Shown: in pieces, positions 1 to 5,972 of the stretch
Numbering within the stretch: position 1 is the first letter of the stretch
How the letters are laid out: each line of letters opens with the position of its first letter
Assembly (NCBI GenBank): GCA_029983595.1
Contig: JASBZD010000035.1
Location: 1 to 10,923, forward strand
Direction: 5' to 3'
Origin: Peptoniphilaceae bacterium
Lineage (GTDB): Bacteria; Bacillota; Clostridia; Tissierellales; Peptoniphilaceae
DNA length: 10,923 nt
Notes under the pieces: generated by a model
Told to the model about the DNA's origin: nothing
Databases searched by the model: none
The model's input: the letters and a program-made list of their open reading frames with translations, nothing else
Position numbers and translations under genes: made by a program

Positions 1-141
1 ATCTCTAAAATACTGCCTTAATCTATTTCTTAAATTTTTAGCTTTGCCTACATATATGATATTCCCGAGGTTATTTTTCATAATATAAACCCCGGGATCA
101 GTAGGAACTTTTTTTAATTCTTCAGTAAAATCTCTTGCCAT
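1..141 (-). CDS. uvrC: Excinuclease ABC subunit C, N-terminal 47 residues (partial)
   Basis: The reading frame starts at an ATG at 141 and runs off the left edge, giving 47 residues. These form the first part of the GIY-YIG nuclease domain of UvrC: P-G-V-Y at residues 16-19, I-I-Y-V-G-K at 28-33, then the arginine-rich N-L-R-N-R-L-R at 36-42. In nucleotide excision repair UvrC joins the UvrB-DNA complex and its N-terminal domain makes the 3' incision. The UvrB-binding, RNase H-like and HhH parts lie outside the window. The ATG follows the TAG stop of the upstream aminopeptidase gene with no base between them, so the two are almost certainly co-transcribed and probably translationally coupled. 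Ribosome-binding sequence is weak: an AGAGAGG lies about 17 bases upstream, too far to be ideal, and an ACTAGG about 9 bases upstream. The identification is strong despite the short length, because the GIY-YIG signature at the extreme N-terminus is typical of UvrC. Confidence 0.9.
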   Translation of the reverse strand, partial: MARDFTEELKKVPTDPGVYIMKNNLGNIIYVGKAKNLRNRLRQYFRD

Positions 142-1917
142 CTAAATCGGCCTAGTTACCTCTCTAAGCCAGTTTCTCACCTCTGGTTCTAAAAATGCTT
201 GTAATTTTTGATAAGTCTTTTCATGATATTCATTTAGTAGATTTTTATGGTATTCATCCATTAAACTAATATCTATTGCATCAATATCTATTGGCACAAA
301 CGATATAAATTCAAATCCATAAAATTTCCCATCATCTGACTTGCCCACTTCTTTTGTCAGCATAATATTTTCGGTACGGATTCCATATTTTCCTTCTTTA
401 TATACTCCTGGCTCATTAGATGTAATCATGCCTGGTAAAATAGAAGCCTCAACTTTTCCTTTAGAAATAGACTGTGGCCCTTCATGGACATTTAAATAAA
501 ATCCTATTCCATGACCTGTTCCGCATTTATAATCTGAGAAATTTCTCCAAAGTGGTCTACGACATATTGCATCTAGCTCACGTCCAGTAGTTCCCGCTAA
601 AAATATAGTATCAACAAGATCTAAATGACCTATAAGAGTAAGAGTAAAATCTTTTTTCATCTCTTCAGTTAAAGGACCCATAGCGATAGTTCTAGTTATA
701 TCAGTAGTTCCATCTAGATATTGCGCTCCAGAATCTACTAATAAAAATCCTTCATTTTCTAGAGATTTTGCTGACTCTTCAGTCGCTGAATAATGCATCA
801 TAGCAGCATTTTCTTTATATGCAGCTATAGTATTAAAACTAGGTTCTTTAAATAAATCATTTTCTTTACGATATTCTAATAATTTTTCAGATATAGTATA
901 TTCAGTTTCTTCTTCTATATTTTCATGATGTTTTAGCCAATATATAAATTTAACTAACGCAACTCCATCTTTTATATATGCATTTTTCTCATTTTCTATT
1001 TCTATATCATTCTTAATAGACTTTAGATAAGTAGAAATATTTTTGTCATCTATTATTTCATTATTTTTTTCTAGATATTTATATAAAGTCGAAGAAGTAG
1101 TTTTTTTATCTACTAAGACCTTTTTACCTACTATATTATTAGCTCTTGCAAAAATATCATCATATTTTAATCTATCTATTTTATTATCATTTAGATGATC
1201 TAAAATATTTAGACTTACCTTATTTTCATCTATAAAAAGCTCTGCGTGGTTTTGGTCAATAATTGCGTAGCTAGTTACGACTGGGTTATTAGCTATATCG
1301 CTTCCTCTAATATTAAAAGTCCATGCTATATCGTCAAGTGATGATATAACTGTAGCGTAGATCTCTTTTTTTCTCATCTCTTTTCGTATATCATCTATTT
1401 TTTCTGCTGCAGTTTTTCCTGCATATTTTGTATCTAATTTAAAAGCCTCGCCTTTAGCTATCTGAGGTCTATCTTTCCAGATTTTACCAATTAGATCATA
1501 TTCGTCAGAGATTTTTAGTTCCATCTTATCAGCTATTTTTTTGAACTTCTCAAATTCTGCCTGACTCATAATAGATCCGTCAAAACCTAGAGTTTTTGCA
1601 TTAACTAGAGATTTTTTAATCACTTCATAAATATCAGGTTCGTTAGGATATCCCATTTTCATCATAACAAACTCAGAGCCATCTAATTCCTTCTTAGCCT
1701 GAACAAAATAACGACCATCTGTCCATAGATATGCGTTATATAAAGTTACATAAACTAATGCGTTAGAGCCGCTAAATCCTGTAAGCCATTTTATCTGTCT
1801 ATATCTATCTGGTAGATATTCGTTAAAATGAGGATCAGAGTTAGAAACTATATATCCATCTATTCTATGCTCTGCCATCTGGTTTCTTAAAAGACCTAAT
1901 TTTGCATTTGCGTCCAT
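142..1917 (-). CDS. Three-domain Xaa-Pro aminopeptidase (aminopeptidase P, M24B family)
   Basis: This 591-residue cytosolic metallopeptidase would remove an N-terminal residue when the second residue is proline. Two creatinase-like N-terminal domains (about 5-145 and 160-305) precede a pita-bread catalytic domain (about 310-591). The five expected metal ligands are visible: D395 and D406 in the D-S-G...T-T-D stretch, H469 in G-T-G-H-G, E502 in S-N-E-P-G and E516 in I-R-T-E-N. The two catalytic histidines are at H375 (M-M-H-Y-S) and H478 (N-V-H-E-G-P). The length and domain plan match the eukaryote-like XPNPEP1 type rather than the shorter E. coli PepP, so I leave the symbol empty. There is no signal peptide. 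The ATG is preceded by AAGGAG at good spacing. An extended -10 promoter lies just upstream, after the hutI terminator. The gene heads a transcription unit that continues into uvrC with zero intergenic bases. Confidence 0.93.
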   Translation of the reverse strand: MDANAKLGLLRNQMAEHRIDGYIVSNSDPHFNEYLPDRYRQIKWLTGFSGSNALVYVTLYNAYLWTDGRYFVQAKKELDGSEFVMMKMGYPNEPDIYEVIKKSLVNAKTLGFDGSIMSQAEFEKFKKIADKMELKISDEYDLIGKIWKDRPQIAKGEAFKLDTKYAGKTAAEKIDDIRKEMRKKEIYATVISSLDDIAWTFNIRGSDIANNPVVTSYAIIDQNHAELFIDENKVSLNILDHLNDNKIDRLKYDDIFARANNIVGKKVLVDKKTTSSTLYKYLEKNNEIIDDKNISTYLKSIKNDIEIENEKNAYIKDGVALVKFIYWLKHHENIEEETEYTISEKLLEYRKENDLFKEPSFNTIAAYKENAAMMHYSATEESAKSLENEGFLLVDSGAQYLDGTTDITRTIAMGPLTEEMKKDFTLTLIGHLDLVDTIFLAGTTGRELDAICRRPLWRNFSDYKCGTGHGIGFYLNVHEGPQSISKGKVEASILPGMITSNEPGVYKEGKYGIRTENIMLTKEVGKSDDGKFYGFEFISFVPIDIDAIDISLMDEYHKNLLNEYHEKTYQKLQAFLEPEVRNWLREVTRPI

Positions 1918-1969
1918 ATTTATCTCCTTTATATTAAATTTATAAAATAATGCCGTCTTATATAAATAA

Positions 1970-1978
1970 ATTATACCA
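1970..1978 (-). promoter_or_regulatory. Extended -10 promoter for the aminopeptidase-uvrC unit
   Basis: On the minus strand the sequence reads TGG followed by a perfect TATAAT (-10 at 1975-1970). This is an extended -10 element of the TGN-TATAAT type. No good -35 box lies 16-18 bases upstream, which extended -10 promoters tolerate. It sits between the hutI terminator and the aminopeptidase ATG and would give a leader of about 45 bases. Confidence 0.6.
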
Positions 1979-1992
1979 TGTAAATATAGATT

Positions 1993-2026
1993 TAAATAAA
2001 AAGATGGATTGAAAACTCAACCCATC
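1993..2026 (-). terminator. Rho-independent terminator of hutI
   Basis: On the minus strand GATGGGTTGA pairs with TCAATCCATC in a 10-bp stem (one G-U pair) with a four-base GTTT loop. It is followed by TTTTTATTT. It lies 37 bases past the hutI stop and before the aminopeptidase promoter, so it separates the two units. Confidence 0.85.
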
Positions 2027-2062
2027 CTAAATAGATTATAATTAATCTAAAATTTTATAAGA

Positions 2063-3310
2063 TTACTTACAATTTGTGCGATCTACTACGATTTCACCAT
2101 GTTTTATTACATAATCTATAAAGTTTACTCCGTGGCGATATACTATATTTCTATAATCATCTGTATCCCAAATTTGGATATCTGCTTTTTTACCTTCTTC
2201 TAGACTTCCATATTCTTTATCTAGTCTTAGTGCTTTTGCAGCATTTAGAGTAAAGCCTTTTATTCCCTCTTCTGGAGTCATTCCATGACGTTTAGCAGCC
2301 ATATCTAAAACTATAGATGGAGAAACTGTCCAGTTTCCAGGGTTTAGATTAGTCGCTAAAGCTACAGTAACCCCTCTATCGATCATCTTACGCCCATCAG
2401 CTAGACGGCCATCATAATCTTTTACGTAATCAGTAGTAGGAAGAACGATACCTACAGTTTCTGAGTTAGCTAAAAGTTCTACCTCTTCATCAGTAATAAA
2501 ATTTAAGTGAGCAATAGAATAGATTTCTTCTTCTACAGCCATTTTTGTAGCACCAATATCTGAAAGCTCGTCACCATGGATAGTAGCATTCATCCCATAT
2601 TCTTTAGCTTTTTGTATATAAGCTTTACCTTCTTCAATAGAATAAATTGAGTCCTCTACCCAGATATCTACTAGATCAGCTAATTTATTTTCACCTACAT
2701 ATGGTAGCACTTCATCCATCATAAATTTAAAGTACGCATCTTTTCCCATTTCTCTATCATAATCATGTCCACCAAGATATGTCGCCACTATAGTGTTAGG
2801 AACATTTTCTTTAAGTTTTTTGATTACTTCAAGAGTAGTGATTTCTACATCTCTGTCGATTCCATAACCAGATTTTATCTCTACAGTAGTAATACCATTT
2901 TTAATCTGCTCGCTAAGTTTTTCTAATGAACTTTCATAAAGTCCGTCAAAACCTGCTTCACGAGTCTTAGAAATTGAGCTAGCTATACCTACATTTTCTT
3001 CACCAGCTATTTTTTTAATCTCATCAGAATCTTTAGCAGTAATTTTAGCTACATATTCTTCTAGTCTATCTCCACCAAAAACTAGGTGAGTGTGTGGATC
3101 TAAAAATCCTGGTAAAACAGCTTTTCCTTGTGCATCAACAACTTTTGTGTCATTATCTACAAGGTCTTTTAAATTTTCATAAGTGTCAATTTTTTTAATA
3201 ATGTCATCTTCGATTAATAAAGAATAATCTTTTAAAATCCCAATTTTTGAATCTTCTGTTTCTTTTACTGTAATAAGTTCGTTTGCGTTTTTAATTAATA
3301 TTTTAGCCAT
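2063..3310 (-). CDS. hutI: Imidazolonepropionase (HutI-type amidohydrolase)
   Basis: This 415-residue amidohydrolase most likely hydrolyses 4-imidazolone-5-propionate to N-formimino-L-glutamate, the third step of histidine degradation. Visible HutI features are the metal motif D-P-H-T-H at 71-75, G-D-R at 80-82, the family signature E-I-K-S-G-Y-G at 144-150, Y-L-G-G-H at 178-182, I-H-G-D-E at 244-248, the histidine in I-A-H-L-N at 268 and N-L-N-P-G at 321-325. The position that is aspartate (A-T-D-x-N-P-G, a metal ligand) in characterised HutI is asparagine here (N321). The C-terminus (G-S-L-E-E-G-K-K-A-D) is the usual amidohydrolase end. I chose the start at 3310 because GGAGG lies 4 bases upstream. 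An in-frame ATG at 3340 would add ten residues but has no ribosome binding site. No other hut gene is in the window and the gene has its own terminator. A weak promoter (TATTAT -10 near 3340-3350) may precede it. A related imidazolonepropionase-like hydrolase with another substrate remains possible. Confidence 0.83.
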   Translation of the reverse strand: MAKILIKNANELITVKETEDSKIGILKDYSLLIEDDIIKKIDTYENLKDLVDNDTKVVDAQGKAVLPGFLDPHTHLVFGGDRLEEYVAKITAKDSDEIKKIAGEENVGIASSISKTREAGFDGLYESSLEKLSEQIKNGITTVEIKSGYGIDRDVEITTLEVIKKLKENVPNTIVATYLGGHDYDREMGKDAYFKFMMDEVLPYVGENKLADLVDIWVEDSIYSIEEGKAYIQKAKEYGMNATIHGDELSDIGATKMAVEEEIYSIAHLNFITDEEVELLANSETVGIVLPTTDYVKDYDGRLADGRKMIDRGVTVALATNLNPGNWTVSPSIVLDMAAKRHGMTPEEGIKGFTLNAAKALRLDKEYGSLEEGKKADIQIWDTDDYRNIVYRHGVNFIDYVIKHGEIVVDRTNCK

Positions 3311-3313
3311 ATT

Positions 3314-3319
3314 TCCTCC
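3314..3319 (-). promoter_or_regulatory. Ribosome binding site that decides the hutI start
   Basis: GGAGGA on the minus strand lies 3 bases before the ATG at 3310 (GGAGG at 4 bases). The alternative in-frame ATG at 3340 has no purine-rich site upstream. The shorter protein is therefore preferred, and its N-terminus (M-A-K-I-L-I-K-N-A) fits amidohydrolase starts. Confidence 0.7.
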
Positions 3320-3379
3320 ATCACGTATTTTTTCTATCATATAATATCTATGTCTATTTTTGGTCCAAACTATAGATAT

Positions 3380-3408
3380 TTGACCTACAGAGTAATATTA
3401 CCCATAAT
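3380..3408 (+). promoter_or_regulatory. Candidate sigma-A promoter P1 for murC
   Basis: TTGACC (3380-3385, 5 of 6 to consensus) is followed after exactly 17 bases by CATAAT (3403-3408, 5 of 6). The start would be near 3415, giving a leader of about 140 bases. A perfect 10-bp palindrome GTAATATTAC (3392-3401) fills most of the spacer, where a repressor could block the promoter. A second possible promoter lies downstream at 3424-3432. Confidence 0.55.
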
Positions 3409-3505
3409 AAATATATTCATATATGTTATAATATAAAAATAAATTTACAATTAAAGATTTTATGATGATTTCCATTTATAAAAACTTAAATATGGGAATA
3501 TTACT
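3391..3505. repeat. Inverted pair of AGTAATATT(A)CCCATA elements in the murC upstream region
   Basis: AGTAATATTACCCATA at 3391-3406 reappears in inverted form at 3491-3505 as TATGGGAATATTACT, with one base missing. The copies are about 85 bases apart. The first lies in the P1 spacer and -10. The second lies in the leader. The arrangement could be two binding sites for one protein. I cannot name the protein. Confidence 0.5.
3424..3432 (+). promoter_or_regulatory. Candidate extended -10 promoter P2 for murC
   Basis: TGT followed by TATAAT (3427-3432) is a perfect extended -10 element without a clear -35. It would start transcription near 3439, about 115 bases ahead of murC. Because the region is very AT-rich, a chance match is possible. 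Confidence 0.4.
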
Positions 3506-3541
3506 TATATAAATAAATTTTAAAAGTTAGTTATGTAAAAT

Positions 3542-3546
3542 AGGGG
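3542..3546 (+). promoter_or_regulatory. Ribosome binding site supporting the TTG start of murC
   Basis: AGGGG ends 8 bases before the TTG at 3555. No ATG lies at a suitable distance. The first internal ATG (Met24) would remove the G-I-G-G nucleotide-binding motif, so TTG must be the start. Confidence 0.75.
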
Positions 3547-3554
3547 AATTAAGG

Positions 3555-5006
3555 TTGTATAAATTTGATATAAATAATTTAAAAGATAAAAATGTCCATT
3601 TCATCGGAATTGGCGGAGTAAATATGAGCGCTCTTGCTGAGTATTTACTCTCTAAAAATATAAGTGTTTCTGGATCTGATGTAAAAAAATCAGACGTAAC
3701 TTTAGAGCTTGAATCTAGAGGAGCTAAAATATTTTATGGACATGATTTAGAAAATGTTAAAAATGCGGATTTAGTAGTCTATACTGATGCTATTTCACTA
3801 GATAATCCAGAGCTAGAAGCAGCTATTAAGCAAAAAGTAGATATATTAGATAGAGCTAGCTTTTTAGGTAAGCTTATGGATGAATTTGATATATCTATCG
3901 CTATAAGTGGCACTCATGGTAAAACTACCACTACTAGTATGTTATCCGAAGTTTTAATCGAAGAAACTGACAAAAATCCAACTATAATGGTGGGTGGAAA
4001 TTTAGATAAACTAGGTGGAAACTCTAAAATAGGTGATAATAAATTATTCTTAACAGAGGCGTGTGAATATAAAGCTAATGTAAAGAAATATCATCCTACA
4101 ATAGCCGTAATTTTAAATATAGATGAGGATCATTTAGACTATTTTGATAATATAAATCATATTATTGAGACATTTGAAGAATATGCATCTAATGTAAAAG
4201 AAGATGGATATCTTATTTTAAATTCTGATGATGAAAATTCTAAAACTCTAAGAGATTACGCTAAATCCAATGTAGTGACTTTTGGTATAGATAGCGTCTC
4301 AGATTATAGTGCAAAAAATATAGTTTTCAATGAATCAGGTTTCCCAAGTTTTGATGTATATTTTAGACATAAAAAATTAGCTCATCTTAATTTAAAAGTA
4401 ATGGGAAAACACAATATCTATAACTCAATGGCGGCTTTTTGCGCAGCTCATCTTATAGGTATATCTGAAGAAAAAATAGCTAATGCCATTTCAGACTATA
4501 CGGGAGTGCATAGAAGACTAGAATATAAGGGAAAACTAAGTGATATCGAGATAATTGATGACTATGCTCATCACCCTACCGAAATACGCTCTACTCTTTC
4601 AGCTATAAGAAATAGATATGATAAGAATATATATTGTATATTCCAGCCTCATACCTATACACGTACCAAAATTTTATTAAACTTTTTTGCGGAGAGCTTT
4701 TATGATGTGGATTCAGTAATAATTCCTGATATCTATGCTGCTCGTGAAAAAGACTATGGGGATATTCACTCTAAAATGCTAGTTGACGCAATAAATGAAT
4801 GCTCAAATAACGCAAAATATATGGGTAGTTTTGAAGAAATAGAGAACTATTTACTAAGTAATATCAAGCCTGGAGATGCCATAATCACTATGGGAGCGGG
4901 CGATGTATATAAAATCGGAGAAGAGTTAATCGATATTTATAATAAAAACCCAAATATCATTGAAAAAATGCAGTCTGAATATCAAAAGTTAGTCCTAGTA
5001 AAATAA
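3555..5006 (+). CDS. murC: UDP-N-acetylmuramate--L-alanine ligase
   Basis: MurC adds L-alanine to UDP-N-acetylmuramic acid using ATP, the first amino-acid addition of peptidoglycan precursor synthesis in the cytoplasm. The 483-residue protein shows all three Mur ligase domains. The N-terminal UDP-substrate domain has G-I-G-G-V-N-M-S at 18-25. The central ATPase has the P-loop G-T-H-G-K-T-T-T at 119-126, the E-A-C-E-Y motif at 168-172, D-E-D-H-L-D-Y-F at 190-197 and G-K-H-N at 284-287. The C-terminal domain has H-R-R-L-E at 319-323, D-D-Y-A-H-H-P-T-E at 335-343, F-Q-P-H-T-Y-T-R at 363-370 and G-A-G-D at 447-450. The histidine-rich D-D-Y-A-H-H-P and the E-A-C-E-Y motif distinguish MurC from MurD, MurE and MurF. 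Translation starts at TTG, which may limit expression. It is the only complete plus-strand gene, transcribed alone and ended by the shared bidirectional terminator. The length is slightly above the roughly 430-460 residues common in Bacillota. Confidence 0.96.
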   Translation: MYKFDINNLKDKNVHFIGIGGVNMSALAEYLLSKNISVSGSDVKKSDVTLELESRGAKIFYGHDLENVKNADLVVYTDAISLDNPELEAAIKQKVDILDRASFLGKLMDEFDISIAISGTHGKTTTTSMLSEVLIEETDKNPTIMVGGNLDKLGGNSKIGDNKLFLTEACEYKANVKKYHPTIAVILNIDEDHLDYFDNINHIIETFEEYASNVKEDGYLILNSDDENSKTLRDYAKSNVVTFGIDSVSDYSAKNIVFNESGFPSFDVYFRHKKLAHLNLKVMGKHNIYNSMAAFCAAHLIGISEEKIANAISDYTGVHRRLEYKGKLSDIEIIDDYAHHPTEIRSTLSAIRNRYDKNIYCIFQPHTYTRTKILLNFFAESFYDVDSVIIPDIYAAREKDYGDIHSKMLVDAINECSNNAKYMGSFEEIENYLLSNIKPGDAIITMGAGDVYKIGEELIDIYNKNPNIIEKMQSEYQKLVLVK

Positions 5007-5007
5007 A

Positions 5008-5058
5008 TAAAAAATAAACACGCTATAGTGAAAAAGTCACTACTTAGCGTGTTTTTTA
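5008..5058. terminator. Bidirectional terminator shared by murC and ppx
   Basis: ACACGCTA (5018-5025) pairs with TAGCGTGT (5045-5052) and TAGTGA (5026-5031) pairs with TCACTA (5037-5042). The loop is AAAAG and there is a two-base CT bulge on the right arm. T-runs follow on the plus strand (5052-5057), and A-runs on the other side (5007-5018) give a T-tract on the minus strand. It therefore ends both converging units. The last codons of ppx (His-Ala-Lys-stop, 5051-5040) lie within the right arm. Confidence 0.92.
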
Positions 5059-5972
5059 TCTGCAATCTCTTTATAATAAACATATCCTTCTCTAACCCCT
5101 GAGTTAGATACTGAAATTTGAGGTACGCTAAAATATTTTGCTATCTCATAAAGTATGCTCATTCCAGGTAGCAGAGTATGAATTCTATCTGCCTTAACTT
5201 TTAAGATAAGATCCATTTTTTGTTTAGGTTCCATATCTATAAGATAATGTAAAAGTTCTTTTAGTTTTTTAAAATCCATAACCATATTATTAGGATCCAT
5301 TGAGTAGAAATGATTATACATCCTTAAAGTCGCACGAGCAGATCCACCTACACCACATAAAGCTTCGCGGTCTTGGTACTTATCAAATCCCTCGTAGGTA
5401 AGATGAGTTTTTACTATTTTTTTTACACGTTTTTTATCATCAGAAGTCAAAAATAATCCTTCTACTATATCTTTATAAACTGATAGTGATCCAATTTCTA
5501 TAGAAGTGGCATCAACTATTATTTTTTTATCAAAAATTACTACTTCAGACGAACCTCCACCTATATCCGTTAGAATCCCCTTAGTATGCTCATCTAAAGC
5601 TACACTCGCCCCAAGATATGATAGATACGCCTCCATTTTAGGTTCAATAATTTCTATCTCTATCCCGAGTTCTTCTTTTACGCGTTCTAAAACCTCTTCT
5701 GTATTGTTAATATTTCTTAAACTCGCAGTCGCAAATGGGTATAAAGTCTCTATTTCTTCAAAGTTAGAAGTAAGACTTAAAAATCCTCTAAGCGTATATA
5801 TTAAAACATCTATCCCCTCTTTAGTAAGAGATCCATCTTTTCTATAACCAGCAAGTCCAGCAGTCGCCTTTTCATTAGAGATATTTCTTACTGTCTCCCC
5901 ATTACTTTTAAAAAGCGATAGCCTTATTGTGTTTGAACCAATATCGATAACTCCAACTATTTTAGTTCTCAT
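5040..5972 (-). CDS. Ppx/GppA-family phosphatase (exopolyphosphatase / pppGpp phosphohydrolase)
   Basis: This 310-residue protein belongs to the actin-like ASKHA phosphatases that release phosphate from polyphosphate and/or convert pppGpp to ppGpp. Visible motifs are phosphate loop 1, D-I-G-S-N-T-I-R at 10-17; the catalytic glutamate E114 in P-K-M-E-A-Y; phosphate loop 2, D-I-G-G-G-S-S-E at 136-143; and G-V-G-G-S-A-R at 207-213. The length matches the short two-domain form, without the HD-like C-terminal domains of E. coli Ppx (about 500 residues). Sequence alone does not separate polyphosphatase from pppGpp hydrolase, so no symbol is given. I chose the ATG at 5972: AAAGGA lies 4 bases upstream and M-R-T-K-I-V-G-V-I-D is the usual N-terminus. 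An in-frame ATG at 6011 would add 13 unconserved residues and a larger overlap. The gene overlaps the end of the ABC-F gene by 11 bases, so translation is probably coupled. It ends inside the bidirectional terminator. Confidence 0.9.
   Translation of the reverse strand: MRTKIVGVIDIGSNTIRLSLFKSNGETVRNISNEKATAGLAGYRKDGSLTKEGIDVLIYTLRGFLSLTSNFEEIETLYPFATASLRNINNTEEVLERVKEELGIEIEIIEPKMEAYLSYLGASVALDEHTKGILTDIGGGSSEVVIFDKKIIVDATSIEIGSLSVYKDIVEGLFLTSDDKKRVKKIVKTHLTYEGFDKYQDREALCGVGGSARATLRMYNHFYSMDPNNMVMDFKKLKELLHYLIDMEPKQKMDLILKVKADRIHTLLPGMSILYEIAKYFSVPQISVSNSGVREGYVYYKEIADKKHAK

Noticed and set aside
2032..2047. Dyad AGATTATAATTAATCT after hutI as a second terminator
   Set aside because: It is a short, wholly A-T stem without a T-tract; the G-C-containing hairpin at 1993-2026 explains termination better.
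3311..3340. Upstream ATG extending HutI by ten residues
   Set aside because: No Shine-Dalgarno precedes it, whereas GGAGG precedes the ATG at 3310 and falls inside the extension.
3415..3554. Riboswitch or T-box in the murC leader
   Set aside because: The leader is very AT-rich, lacks a T-box sequence and has no terminator hairpin or recognisable aptamer core.
5506..5847. Plus-strand open frame of 113 codons opposite ppx
   Set aside because: It is antisense to the strongly supported Ppx/GppA domain including phosphate loop 2, has a low-complexity serine-rich translation and no ribosome binding site.
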